NCBI GenBank assembly: GCA_016190025.1
Contig: JACPRG010000064.1
Location: 1 to 6,266 of the forward strand
Reading direction: 5' to 3'
Origin: Candidatus Tectimicrobiota bacterium
GTDB taxonomy: Bacteria; UBA8248; JACPRG01
DNA: 6,266 nt
Under the pieces are notes generated by a model. The model ran no database searches. It saw nothing but the letters and a program-made list of their open reading frames with translations, and was not told the origin of the DNA. Made by a program: the position numbers and the translations under genes. Every line of letters begins with the position of its first letter. Position 1 is the stretch's first letter. Below are positions 1 through 5,020 of this stretch, one piece after another.

Positions 1-55
1 CCTGCATCACGGCCTGGACCACCCGCTGTCGGAGGTCTTCTTGCGCCTTGCCTGA
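1..55 (+). CDS. C-terminal tail of an unidentified plus-strand protein
   Basis: Frame 2 reads as the last 17 residues of a protein, LHHGLDHPLSEVFLRLA, followed by TGA at 53-55. The rest lies outside the window. The ending resembles the '...LEDVFLxLT' tail common in ABC-transporter ATPase subunits, but 17 residues cannot establish a family. Its coding nature is inferred from a protein-like, GC-rich codon pattern and from the switch to AT-richer, non-coding sequence right after the stop. Confidence 0.35.
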   Translation, partial: LHHGLDHPLSEVFLRLA

Positions 56-254
56 TAAGGACCGCGCGTCCGGACCCCTCATGCGAGAATCATGGCATCA
101 TTCTATCTTCATGTCAACTATTTTATGGCCGAATTAGTAATACCACGCGTCGAGATGGCGGAAGTCGAAGAGCGATGGCCGGGGGGCGACAGCAACCGGG
201 GGGAAGCCGGGCGGCCTGTCCGGCCCGAGGAATGCAGTCTCACGGAGGGCCCAG

Positions 255-1400
255 ATGACGCCGGAACGGGTCTACGGGATTTCGAAGAACTTCAGGACCG
301 TTGGACGCATCGACGTTTCGGGCGGCGGACAGGTGACGGTCGAAGGGGGCTGCGCCTACATCGGCCACATGAGCGGTCCGGAGGGAACGACCCTCCTGGA
401 CGTGTCCGATCCCAGGAGACCCAGGGTCGTCTCCCACCTGACGGTCCCCCCAAGCATCCATTCCCACAAGGTCCGGGTGGCCGGGGACGTGATGCTCGTG
501 AACTACGAGCGCATGCGGGACGCAACGCAGCCGGCTCAGGGCGGCCTGAAGGTCTTTGATATCTCCGACCGGTCGAAACCCAGAGAAATCGCCTTTTTCA
601 AAACGGGCGGAACGGGAGTCCACCGGTTCGACTTCGACGGCCGGTACTGCTACTTTTCCCCGGAAGTGGACGGCTATCTGGGAAATATCGTGATGATTTT
701 AGACGTGAGCGATCCGGAGCGCCCCGAGGAGGTGTCCCGCTGGTGGCTGCCCGGACAACACGTGGCCGGAGGCGAGACGCCGGGCTGGGAGGGCAGACGG
801 TGCCGCTGTCACCACCCCCTTCGGCTGGGAAACCGACTCTACGTCAGCTACTGGCATGCCGGGTTCGTGGTCCTGGACATCGGGGATCTGCGTGCGCCGA
901 AGCTCGTCAGCCGGCTGGACTGGAGCCCCCCTTATCCCTGTCCGACGCACACGGCCCTGCCGGTCCCGCATGAAATCAGGGGGCGCCGTTTCCTGGTGGC
1001 TACGGACGAGGAGGTTCCAGATCGGCTGGCCGACAAGCCCAACGCCTTCTTCTGGGTCGTGGACATCACGGACGAGACCGAGCCCGTTCCCGTTTCCACC
1101 TACCAGGTCCCGGATTCCCACCCTTTCCACCACCCGACCCAGTTCGGCGCCCACCAGCCGCAGGAGCAAATCCACCGGGGCGTCTATGACAACGTTTTCT
1201 TCGTGGCCTGGTTCACCGGGGGGCTGCGGGCCGTGGATATCCGCGACCCTTACCGTCCTCGGGAGGTGGGCTACCACGTGCCCCCTCCAGGAAAGGGGCA
1301 GGAACACACAAAAACCAACGACGTCTTCCTGGCGCCGGACGGTCTTATCTACGCCCTCGATCGCCTGAACGGACTGGAGATCCTTGAATTCACGGGATAG
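255..1400 (+). CDS. LVIVD-repeat seven-bladed beta-propeller protein
   Basis: A 381-residue protein built from LVIVD-type propeller repeats. Six copies of the blade-closing motif (hydrophobic-D-[VI]-[ST/G/R]-D-x-x-x-P) are visible near residues 48, 99, 148, 206, 267 and 326: LLDVSDP, VFDISD, ILDVSDP, VLDIGD, VVDITD and AVDIRDP. A closing LEILEF at 374-379 suggests a seventh blade. Family members are usually surface or scaffold proteins of unknown biochemical role. No signal peptide, lipobox or membrane helix is visible, so a cytoplasmic location is suggested. Histidine-rich loops stand out (HSH at 69-71, CRCHHP at 183-188, FHHP at 291-294, H351), and could bind a metal or belong to a selenium-binding-protein-like propeller; this is unproven. 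The ATG at 255 has a good Shine-Dalgarno GGAGGG (244-249) five bases upstream. The 199-nt leader contains an AT-richer stretch (about 90-155) that may hold the promoter, but no convincing -35/-10 pair is seen. The gene converges on the minus-strand operon and is probably transcribed alone. Confidence 0.85.
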   Translation: MTPERVYGISKNFRTVGRIDVSGGGQVTVEGGCAYIGHMSGPEGTTLLDVSDPRRPRVVSHLTVPPSIHSHKVRVAGDVMLVNYERMRDATQPAQGGLKVFDISDRSKPREIAFFKTGGTGVHRFDFDGRYCYFSPEVDGYLGNIVMILDVSDPERPEEVSRWWLPGQHVAGGETPGWEGRRCRCHHPLRLGNRLYVSYWHAGFVVLDIGDLRAPKLVSRLDWSPPYPCPTHTALPVPHEIRGRRFLVATDEEVPDRLADKPNAFFWVVDITDETEPVPVSTYQVPDSHPFHHPTQFGAHQPQEQIHRGVYDNVFFVAWFTGGLRAVDIRDPYRPREVGYHVPPPGKGQEHTKTNDVFLAPDGLIYALDRLNGLEILEFTG

Positions 1401-1727
1401 AAAGGCCGGGGATGCCGCAGCGCGCCCGCCCGCGACCTCCACCGCCATGAACTTGAGGGTGAGCCCCGGGGCGAGGAGCACCCGCCGCTCGCTGTCCTCT
1501 GGTCCGCGCCCGTGTGCTCCGGTGTTCATGTTTGCCCTTCTGTGGAATTAGGACGCCCGTTCGTTGGCTCTCTAACCCTCCATGACCCGACCTTAGGGGC
1601 GGGCGGCGGGAAAATGCCATCGAACAGATCGCTTTCCCGCCCCGGATTCCTTCTCGCCCGGCTGGTCGCCCGGGCGGCCGGAAGATTCAGCCGAGATGCA
1701 ACTCGCTCAGTTTGCTTTTCCCAGCCG
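1401..1727. other. Convergent intergenic region
   Basis: No intact gene is visible between the convergent LVIVD and rhodanese genes. From left to right it holds: a coding-like but orphan stretch on the minus strand (about 1422-1499); unremarkable DNA to about 1600; a 9-bp stem hairpin (1605-1641); a second hairpin with arms GCCCGG/CCGGGC (1656-1661 and 1670-1675, 8-nt loop); and a copy of the thioredoxin-like gene's 3' end starting at 1677. Confidence 0.6.
1605..1641. terminator. Possible bidirectional transcription-stop hairpin
   Basis: Perfect 9-bp inverted repeat GGCGGGAAA (1605-1613) / TTTCCCGCC (1633-1641) with a 19-nt loop that can pair further (ATC/GAT). It sits between two convergent genes, where a shared terminator is expected. 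There is no clear U-tract after the stem, only the A/T bases within it, so intrinsic termination is uncertain. A second GC-rich hairpin (1656-1675) lies closer to the rhodanese stop. Confidence 0.35.
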
Positions 1728-1731
1728 TCAG
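1677..1731 (-). pseudogene. Duplicated 3' end of the thioredoxin-like gene
   Basis: These 55 bases match 3968-4022, the 3' end of the downstream copy of the small thioredoxin-like gene, at 51 of 55 positions in the same orientation. Read in the thioredoxin frame the copy encodes LTAGKSKLSELHLG and a TGA (1689-1687), against LTAEKSKLSELHLG in the intact gene. The match begins at the CTGACGG that contains the rhodanese stop codon, so the rhodanese frame terminates on an out-of-frame TGA inside the copied segment. The rest of the thioredoxin gene is absent here. It is best read as a remnant of a second copy or a recombination scar. A shared RNA element at operon ends is the alternative. Confidence 0.7.
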
Positions 1732-2645
1732 TTCCCCGCGGCCTTCTCCAAGGGCAGTTCGGGCCGGTTGCCCCAATCCACCATCGAGGCGTCGTAGACC
1801 CGGATGTTTTCATAGCCCAGGAGCTTGAGGGCCAGATAGTTCGCCGAGGCCCGCACCCCGGTGCGGCAGTAGATGAGGGTCTCCTTGTCCTTGGTCAGGC
1901 CGGCGTTCTCGTAGAGCCTCGCCAGCGCGCTCGCGTCCTTGAAGACCTTCGCCCCGCCCTTGGAGGCGATCGTGAGGTCCGAGTCCACATGCACCGCGCC
2001 GGGGATGTGGCCCGCGCGCTTCACCGCACCGCTGGCCACCGCGCCCGACCATTCCCTCGTGGTCCGCGAATCCAGGATCGCCACCTTTGGGTTCTTCAGG
2101 TTCGCCAACACGTAGGCGGCGTCCGCGAACTTGCTCCAGTCCGGCTTGGCCTTGTAAGCCGCGGCGGTGACGGAGGACGCCTCCCGGCTGATCGGGCGCC
2201 GATCCTTGGCCCATTTGCTCATGCCGCCGTTCAGGACGCGAACCTTGGCGTGGCCCAGGATGTCCGCCGTCCAGAACATGCGGGCCACCTCACGCGTGAT
2301 CGTCTCGTCATAGAGGACCAACGTGTCCGTCGGCCGGATGCCGAGCTTGCCCAGTTTTTCTTCCATCGCCTCGACCGGCTGGATGAGCTCGGGAACCCCC
2401 CTCTCGCGGTATTGGGTGCTCTCCCTCGGCAGAGAGAGGGCCCCCGGAATGTGGCCGGCCTTGTACGCCTCGGGAGCCCGCACATCCAGGACCTTGATCT
2501 CGGGCTTGCCCAGGATCTCCGCCAGCTCATCCGTCGTGATCAGGAGCTCCGGGCGAGCGTGCCCCGCCGCCGAAGCGATTCCCGCCCAGCCGAAGATCGC
2601 GGCCAGCGCGAGGGCGAGAATCCATCCCTTCTTCGTTCTTTTCAT
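1728..2645 (-). CDS. Exported two-domain rhodanese / sulfurtransferase
   Basis: A 305-residue protein with an N-terminal Sec signal (KRTKK basic start, hydrophobic core, predicted cleavage after IASA-A near residue 27), so it should work in the periplasm. There is no lipobox cysteine. Two rhodanese domains follow. Domain 1 (about 34-150) has the LDVRAPEAYKAGHIPGA signature but carries Asp113 (LVLYDET) where a catalytic Cys would be, so it is inactive, as is usual for the first domain. Domain 2 (about 175-300) has LDSRTTREW, GHIPGAVHV and the active loop C260-RTGVR. The family moves sulfane sulfur (thiosulfate or 3-mercaptopyruvate type) to thiols or cyanide; a role with selenium is possible here. 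The ATG at 2645 has AAGGAG about eight bases upstream and lies 31 nt after the cytochrome stop, so the two are very likely co-transcribed. Rhodaneses accompany multihaem cytochromes in Geobacter ext clusters (ExtH), but ExtH is described as a lipoprotein, so assignment to that protein is tentative. The stop codon lies in duplicated thioredoxin-gene sequence. Confidence 0.88.
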   Translation of the reverse strand: MKRTKKGWILALALAAIFGWAGIASAAGHARPELLITTDELAEILGKPEIKVLDVRAPEAYKAGHIPGALSLPRESTQYRERGVPELIQPVEAMEEKLGKLGIRPTDTLVLYDETITREVARMFWTADILGHAKVRVLNGGMSKWAKDRRPISREASSVTAAAYKAKPDWSKFADAAYVLANLKNPKVAILDSRTTREWSGAVASGAVKRAGHIPGAVHVDSDLTIASKGGAKVFKDASALARLYENAGLTKDKETLIYCRTGVRASANYLALKLLGYENIRVYDASMVDWGNRPELPLEKAAGN

Positions 2646-2676
2646 GAGCGTTCTCCTTCTTCCTTCTTCGAGGGGT

Positions 2677-3906
2677 TCACCGTTTGGGCGGCACCCGGGG
2701 GACCGCCACCTTCTCGTTGGCCTTCGGATACCGCGGGTCGAGGTTCTCCTTCAGCAGGAACACGGCGGCGTTGCCGTGGCAGCCATCGCACGTCCTGTTC
2801 TGAGGCGTCACCCGCTGGATGTTGTGCGGGAAGGTCGCCAGCCACGTGGGGAACTCGTCGTAGTGGGGCAGGGCGTCATCCGCCTTGTCGCCGAGCATCT
2901 CCCGCGTCGTAGGGACGTGCCGGACCAGGTTGTAGGCGTAGGGGCGGTCCTTCCGGAGGTTGCGCCCGATCCGCAGGTCCAGCTCGGGCTCGGCCCCTTT
3001 TCCCAGGTGACATCCATAGCAATTGTTGTACGTGACCGCGTGGCAGACGTGGCACTCCAGTTTGTCGCCGTGGACGTTGTGAGCCGTGACGCCCGACTTG
3101 CCAGGCGCCGCCTGCGGATGGCAATCCACGCAGTGGGGCTGGGAGGCCCGGTCCAGCCGGTAGGAGTAGGCCGTGCTGTCGCCGTGCAAATCCTTCAGTT
3201 GGTGACACGCCATGCAGTCCATCTTCGCCTTCCGCCAGTGGACATCGGCTGGCTGGCCCGCGTTCCAGCCGAAATACTCCGCGCTGACCCGGCCGCTGTG
3301 GCAGCCGTTGCAGGTGGACGCAACGGGGGGCCTTTTCACGAACAGGTGCCCGTTGAGGAGCCCGCCGCCGGCGGGCTTGGGCCACCGCACGTGGCAGTCG
3401 CCGCAGCTCGCGTGGCAGCTGTGGCAGGCCTCCTGCACGATGGGATGCACCTGCGGCCATTTGGGCCCGCTCTTGGCCTGCATCACCGTGTCGTAGCCCT
3501 GCGTCGTGAAGTGGAGCGAGGTCTTGTAGAGCTTCACCGTCTCCGCGTGGCAGGCGGCGCACTGCTTCTCCATCGCCTCCGAGGGGCGGGGCTGCCGGTT
3601 GGCGTGGGCTTTCTCCCTGCCGGCCGCGGTCGGATCGCCGCCGTGGCAGCCGCTGCAGCCGAGCTTGCCGTGGACCGACTCCAGGAACTGAGCCTTCACG
3701 AGGTAGCGCTCCCAGAGCTCCCCCGACCGGGGGATGGGGGCGGCTCAGCCTGCGCCCTCTTCCGCAGCGATCTCCGCCGGCGGCCGGACTAGGGCCTTGA
3801 GCTTCGCTGCGTCGGCATGGCAGCCGACGCACTGGTCCGCCGCCCGGGCCGCCACCGGCCACAGGAGGAAGATTCCGACCACGGAGATCCCGATGAGACG
3901 CCGCAT
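2677..3906 (-). CDS. Undecahaem cytochrome c, likely selenoprotein (in-frame UGA at codon 54)
   Basis: From ATG 3906 the frame gives a Sec signal peptide (MRRLIGIS, VVGIFLLWPVAARA, cleavage about residue 22), CVGCH at 26-30, an in-frame TGA at codon 54 (3747-3745), then RYLVKAQFLESVHG and ten more CXXCH motifs at about residues 84, 116, 161, 168, 199, 231, 259, 285, 296 and 373. That makes eleven c-type haem sites in 409 residues. No frameshift is needed. The downstream part alone, from GTG 3699 (340 residues), has no export signal and could not receive haem, so a functional product needs UGA readthrough. A SECIS-like hairpin follows the UGA. An AGGAGG (3922-3917) lies ten bases before the ATG. 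The protein would be a periplasmic electron carrier or reductase. From memory, the Geobacter cytochrome ExtKL is a (seleno)protein of this kind; the rhodanese neighbour supports the link. A pseudogene with a nonsense mutation remains possible. Confidence 0.75.
3711..3747 (-). promoter_or_regulatory. In-frame UGA with candidate bacterial SECIS hairpin
   Basis: On the mRNA (minus) strand, UGA at 3747-3745 is followed by 16 nt and then a hairpin: CCCCC (3733-3729), apical loop GGUC (3728-3725), GGGGG (3724-3720). A further CCC/GGG pairing (3738-3736 with 3713-3711) is possible across an internal loop. Bacterial SECIS elements sit just 3' of the UGA and need a short stem with a G, usually GU, in the apical loop to bind SelB. 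The loop of E. coli fdhF also carries GGUC at about the same distance. GC-rich DNA forms stems easily, so this is suggestive rather than decisive. Confidence 0.5.
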
Positions 3907-3967
3907 GAGATAGGGCCCTCCTCATTTTCCCGGTGGACGAGTGGACCTCAGCGAGCCACCGCCTGGC

Positions 3968-4022
3968 GCCGGAAAATTCAGCCGAGATGCAGCTCGCTCA
4001 GTTTGCTTTTCTCCGCCGTCAG
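3968..4022 (-). repeat. Source copy of the 55-bp repeat (thioredoxin-like gene 3' end)
   Basis: This segment covers the last 14 codons and stop of the thioredoxin-like gene plus ten bases downstream. It matches 1677-1731 at 51 of 55 positions, same orientation, about 2.3 kb apart. The mismatches are one synonymous change (CTG/TTG), two bases in a codon or next to it (GAG/GGG region) and one base after the stop. Identity falls away on both sides. Confidence 0.8.
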
Positions 4023-4280
4023 GCCGGCGAACCACTCGCAGACCTCCTCGACCTTGGGAACACGGCCCGCAATCTTTTGCTCCCCGTCCACGAATACCGC
4101 AGGGGAGAACATCACCCCCCTTTTCGCCATCTCCTTGATGTCTGCGACGTGGATGACCTCCGCCTCCAGACCCGTCTGCCTCAACGCCTCGCGGAGGTTG
4201 TTCTCCGCAGCGATGCACTTGGGACATCCGGCACCGAGCACCTCGATCTTCATGACCTCCCACATCATTTGGCTGGCCAC
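3978..4280 (-). CDS. Small CPKC thioredoxin/glutaredoxin-like protein (MTH895/TM0996 type)
   Basis: A 91-100 residue cytoplasmic redox protein. It begins KIEVLGAGCPKC, with the CPKC active site, and has the FSPAVFVDGE segment carrying the expected cis-proline of the thioredoxin fold. This matches the small MTH895/TM0996-like thioredoxins that often sit beside ArsR regulators and metalloid permeases; they reduce or shuttle thiols, but the substrate is unknown here. The start is ambiguous. GTG 4280 has AAAGGAG seven bases upstream. ATG 4268 has GAGGTGG about eight bases upstream. ATG 4253 gives the family-typical MKIEVLG but its GGGAGG is only two bases away. The C-terminal AGLTAEKSKLSELHLG extends past the usual fold end, and its DNA is the stretch duplicated at 1677-1731. 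It lies 71 nt after arsR and 71 nt before the cytochrome ATG, on the same strand, so one operon is likely. Confidence 0.85.
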   Translation of the reverse strand: MASQMMWEVMKIEVLGAGCPKCIAAENNLREALRQTGLEAEVIHVADIKEMAKRGVMFSPAVFVDGEQKIAGRVPKVEEVCEWFAGLTAEKSKLSELHLG

Positions 4281-4308
4281 CTCTTCGCTCCTTTATTCCT
4301 CTATGATC

Positions 4309-4320
4309 ATCTACTCATAT
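4309..4320 (-). promoter_or_regulatory. Possible second ArsR-binding half-site upstream of the thioredoxin gene
   Basis: On the minus strand ATATGAGTAGAT matches the core ATATGAGCATAT of the arsR operator (4668-4679) at 10 of 12 positions. It lies in an AT-rich pocket (4290-4340) in the 71-nt gap between arsR and the thioredoxin-like gene, and is followed by the palindrome ATGATCAT. It could bind the same repressor and control an internal promoter, but no good -35/-10 pair is seen around it. Confidence 0.3.
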
Positions 4321-4323
4321 ATT

Positions 4324-4339
4324 TGCCCAAAAAAATTCC
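4324..4339 (-). repeat. Left arm of a 16-bp inverted repeat around arsR
   Basis: On the minus strand this reads GGAATTTTTTTGGGCA. The same 16 bases occur on the plus strand at 4817-4832, making a perfect inverted repeat with arms about 480 bp apart. It encloses arsR and its promoter. The T7 run lies 13 nt after the arsR stop and could also help end transcription. Confidence 0.7.
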
Positions 4340-4350
4340 CCGGCGTTGCT

Positions 4351-4364
4351 CCTAGGAACCTAGG
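4351..4364. terminator. CCTAGG-AA-CCTAGG palindrome at the arsR stop
   Basis: A perfect 14-bp palindrome made of two CCTAGG units separated by AA. It can fold as a CCTAG/CTAGG stem with a 4-nt loop, and it contains the arsR TAG (4354-4352). On the minus strand a T7 run follows about 15 nt later, so it could act as a weak or attenuating terminator between arsR and the thioredoxin gene. The distance is too long for a canonical intrinsic terminator. Confidence 0.35.
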
Positions 4365-4639
4365 CCACCAACGAGCGCGTCCAGCGCCTCGGCCACCCGG
4401 ACAATCCTCTCATCCCTGATCCAATAAATCACGCGGAGCCCTTCCTTGCGCGATGAAAGAATTCCCGCGCGCTTCAATGTTTGAAGGTGGCGTGATACGT
4501 TGGATTGCCCCCCGTCGATCGCCGGAAAGATCTCACAGACGCACCGTTCGCCATCCTTGAGCAAATTCAGGATTTTCAGGCGGGTCGGCTGGGCCAGCGC
4601 CTTCAGGAACTCCGCCTTTCGCTCCAATTGATCCTCCAC
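4352..4639 (-). CDS. arsR: ArsR/SmtB-family metalloid-responsive repressor
   Basis: A 95-residue winged-helix regulator of typical ArsR length. The N-terminal helix KAEFLKALAQPTRLKILNLL is followed by ERCVCEI at 31-37, the ArsR-type site (ELCVCDL in classical plasmid ArsR), whose Cys33 and Cys35 bind As(III)/Sb(III). The recognition helix is QSNVSRHLQTLKRAGIL (45-61) and the wing is SSRKEGLRVIYWI (62-74). Family members repress their own operon and release DNA on binding a metalloid; the actual effector here is not known. The start is GTG 4639, preceded by GGGGGGAG about six bases away; no in-frame ATG suits better. A strong sigma-70-like promoter with an overlapping palindrome lies just upstream, so autoregulation is likely. 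It heads the minus-strand operon that continues to the thioredoxin-like protein, the cytochrome and the rhodanese. Confidence 0.9.
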   Translation of the reverse strand: MEDQLERKAEFLKALAQPTRLKILNLLKDGERCVCEIFPAIDGGQSNVSRHLQTLKRAGILSSRKEGLRVIYWIRDERIVRVAEALDALVGGLGS

Positions 4640-4665
4640 GCCTCTCCCCCCTCGGGTCTAAATTC

Positions 4666-4689
4666 TTATATGAGCATATACGAATATAA
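4666..4689 (-). promoter_or_regulatory. Palindromic operator over the arsR -10 box
   Basis: A 24-bp imperfect dyad with outer arms TTATAT (4666-4671) and ATATAA (4684-4689), matching at 9 of 12 paired positions overall. It covers the -10 box and probable start site of the arsR promoter, where ArsR/SmtB repressors usually bind. The assignment is inferred from position and symmetry. Confidence 0.6.
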
Positions 4690-4711
4690 TCTCGCGAAGG
4701 GGCTTCGTCAA
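4683..4711 (-). promoter_or_regulatory. Sigma-70-type promoter of the arsR operon
   Basis: On the minus strand TTGACG (4711-4706, 5 of 6 to the -35 consensus) and TATATT (4688-4683, 5 of 6 to the -10 consensus) are separated by exactly 17 nt. A transcript would start near 4676, giving a leader of about 35 nt before the arsR GTG. The palindromic operator overlaps the -10. Confidence 0.7.
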
Positions 4712-4905
4712 GTAGAAGGGAAGAGCTTTTTGAGTGCCTAAGAGCGGGACACTCTCGACCCCTTTGGGGCGAAGATTCTCAAATGAGCGAAGCCCGGATG
4801 CGGCCCGACGACTTGAGGAATTTTTTTGGGCAGAGACCGATCAAAAAGTGGACACTTCGGGGGAAAATCTGAGTGGCGGGAAGGTTCTAACAGGTTGAAG
4901 TTGAA
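4712..4905. other. Non-coding stretch between arsR promoter and tRNA-Ala
   Basis: No gene is seen. It holds a short CCCC-TTT-GGGG hairpin (4759-4769), the right arm of the 16-bp inverted repeat (4817-4832), and, starting at 4839, GATCAAAAAGTGGACACTT, a string that resembles insertion-sequence ends. A second GGACACT occurs at 4748-4754. No transposase fragment is recognisable. Confidence 0.5.
4817..4832 (+). repeat. Right arm of the 16-bp inverted repeat around arsR
   Basis: GGAATTTTTTTGGGCA on the plus strand, an exact reverse complement of 4324-4339. The match extends to 18 of 20 bases if the flanks are included. It lies about 105 nt upstream of the arsR -35 box, outside any gene. Confidence 0.7.
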
Positions 4906-4981
4906 TGGTGGAGGATAGGGGATTCGAACCCCTGACCTCGTGGGTGCGATCCACGCGCTCTCCCAGCTGAGCTAATCCCCC
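4906..4981 (-). tRNA. tRNA-Ala (anticodon CGC), CCA encoded
   Basis: A 76-nt cloverleaf read on the minus strand. The acceptor GGGGGAT pairs with ATCCTCC and includes the G3-U70 wobble that identifies alanine tRNAs. The D arm is GCTC...GAGC. The anticodon stem CGTGG/CCACG holds the loop ATCGCAC with anticodon CGC, which reads GCG. The T arm is AGGGG-TTCGAAT-CCCCT, the discriminator is A, and the 3' CCA is encoded (4908-4906). Its 3' end faces the ArsR operon, a position often used by integrating elements. It lies 39 nt downstream of the sugar-nucleotide gene on the same strand. Confidence 0.95.
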
Positions 4982-5020
4982 ACCGGCAATCCGGTATATA
5001 AGGCTCTGGAGCGAGGGCTG

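Noticed and set aside
699..1529. 276-residue minus-strand open frame opposite the LVIVD gene
   Set aside because: The repeat structure and Shine-Dalgarno on the plus strand identify the real gene. Only its first part, outside the LVIVD gene, looks coding-like and is reported separately.
1512..2912. 466-residue plus-strand open frame opposite the rhodanese
   Set aside because: It is antisense to a gene with clear rhodanese motifs and a signal peptide, and shows low-complexity Arg/Val-rich sequence without domain features.
2677..3699. Treating the GTG at 3699 as the true cytochrome start
   Set aside because: The product would lack a signal peptide, yet c-type haem is attached in the periplasm, and the frame continues unbroken (apart from one TGA) to a proper signal peptide with its own Shine-Dalgarno.
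2323..3792. 489-residue plus-strand open frame opposite the cytochrome
   Set aside because: It is an antisense shadow: eleven haem motifs on the minus strand define the real gene.
2876..3925. Long minus-strand frame starting at ATG 3925
   Set aside because: It is out of frame with the cytochrome, arginine/proline-rich and has no CXXCH pattern; it is a shadow of the real gene. Its ATG overlaps the real Shine-Dalgarno region.
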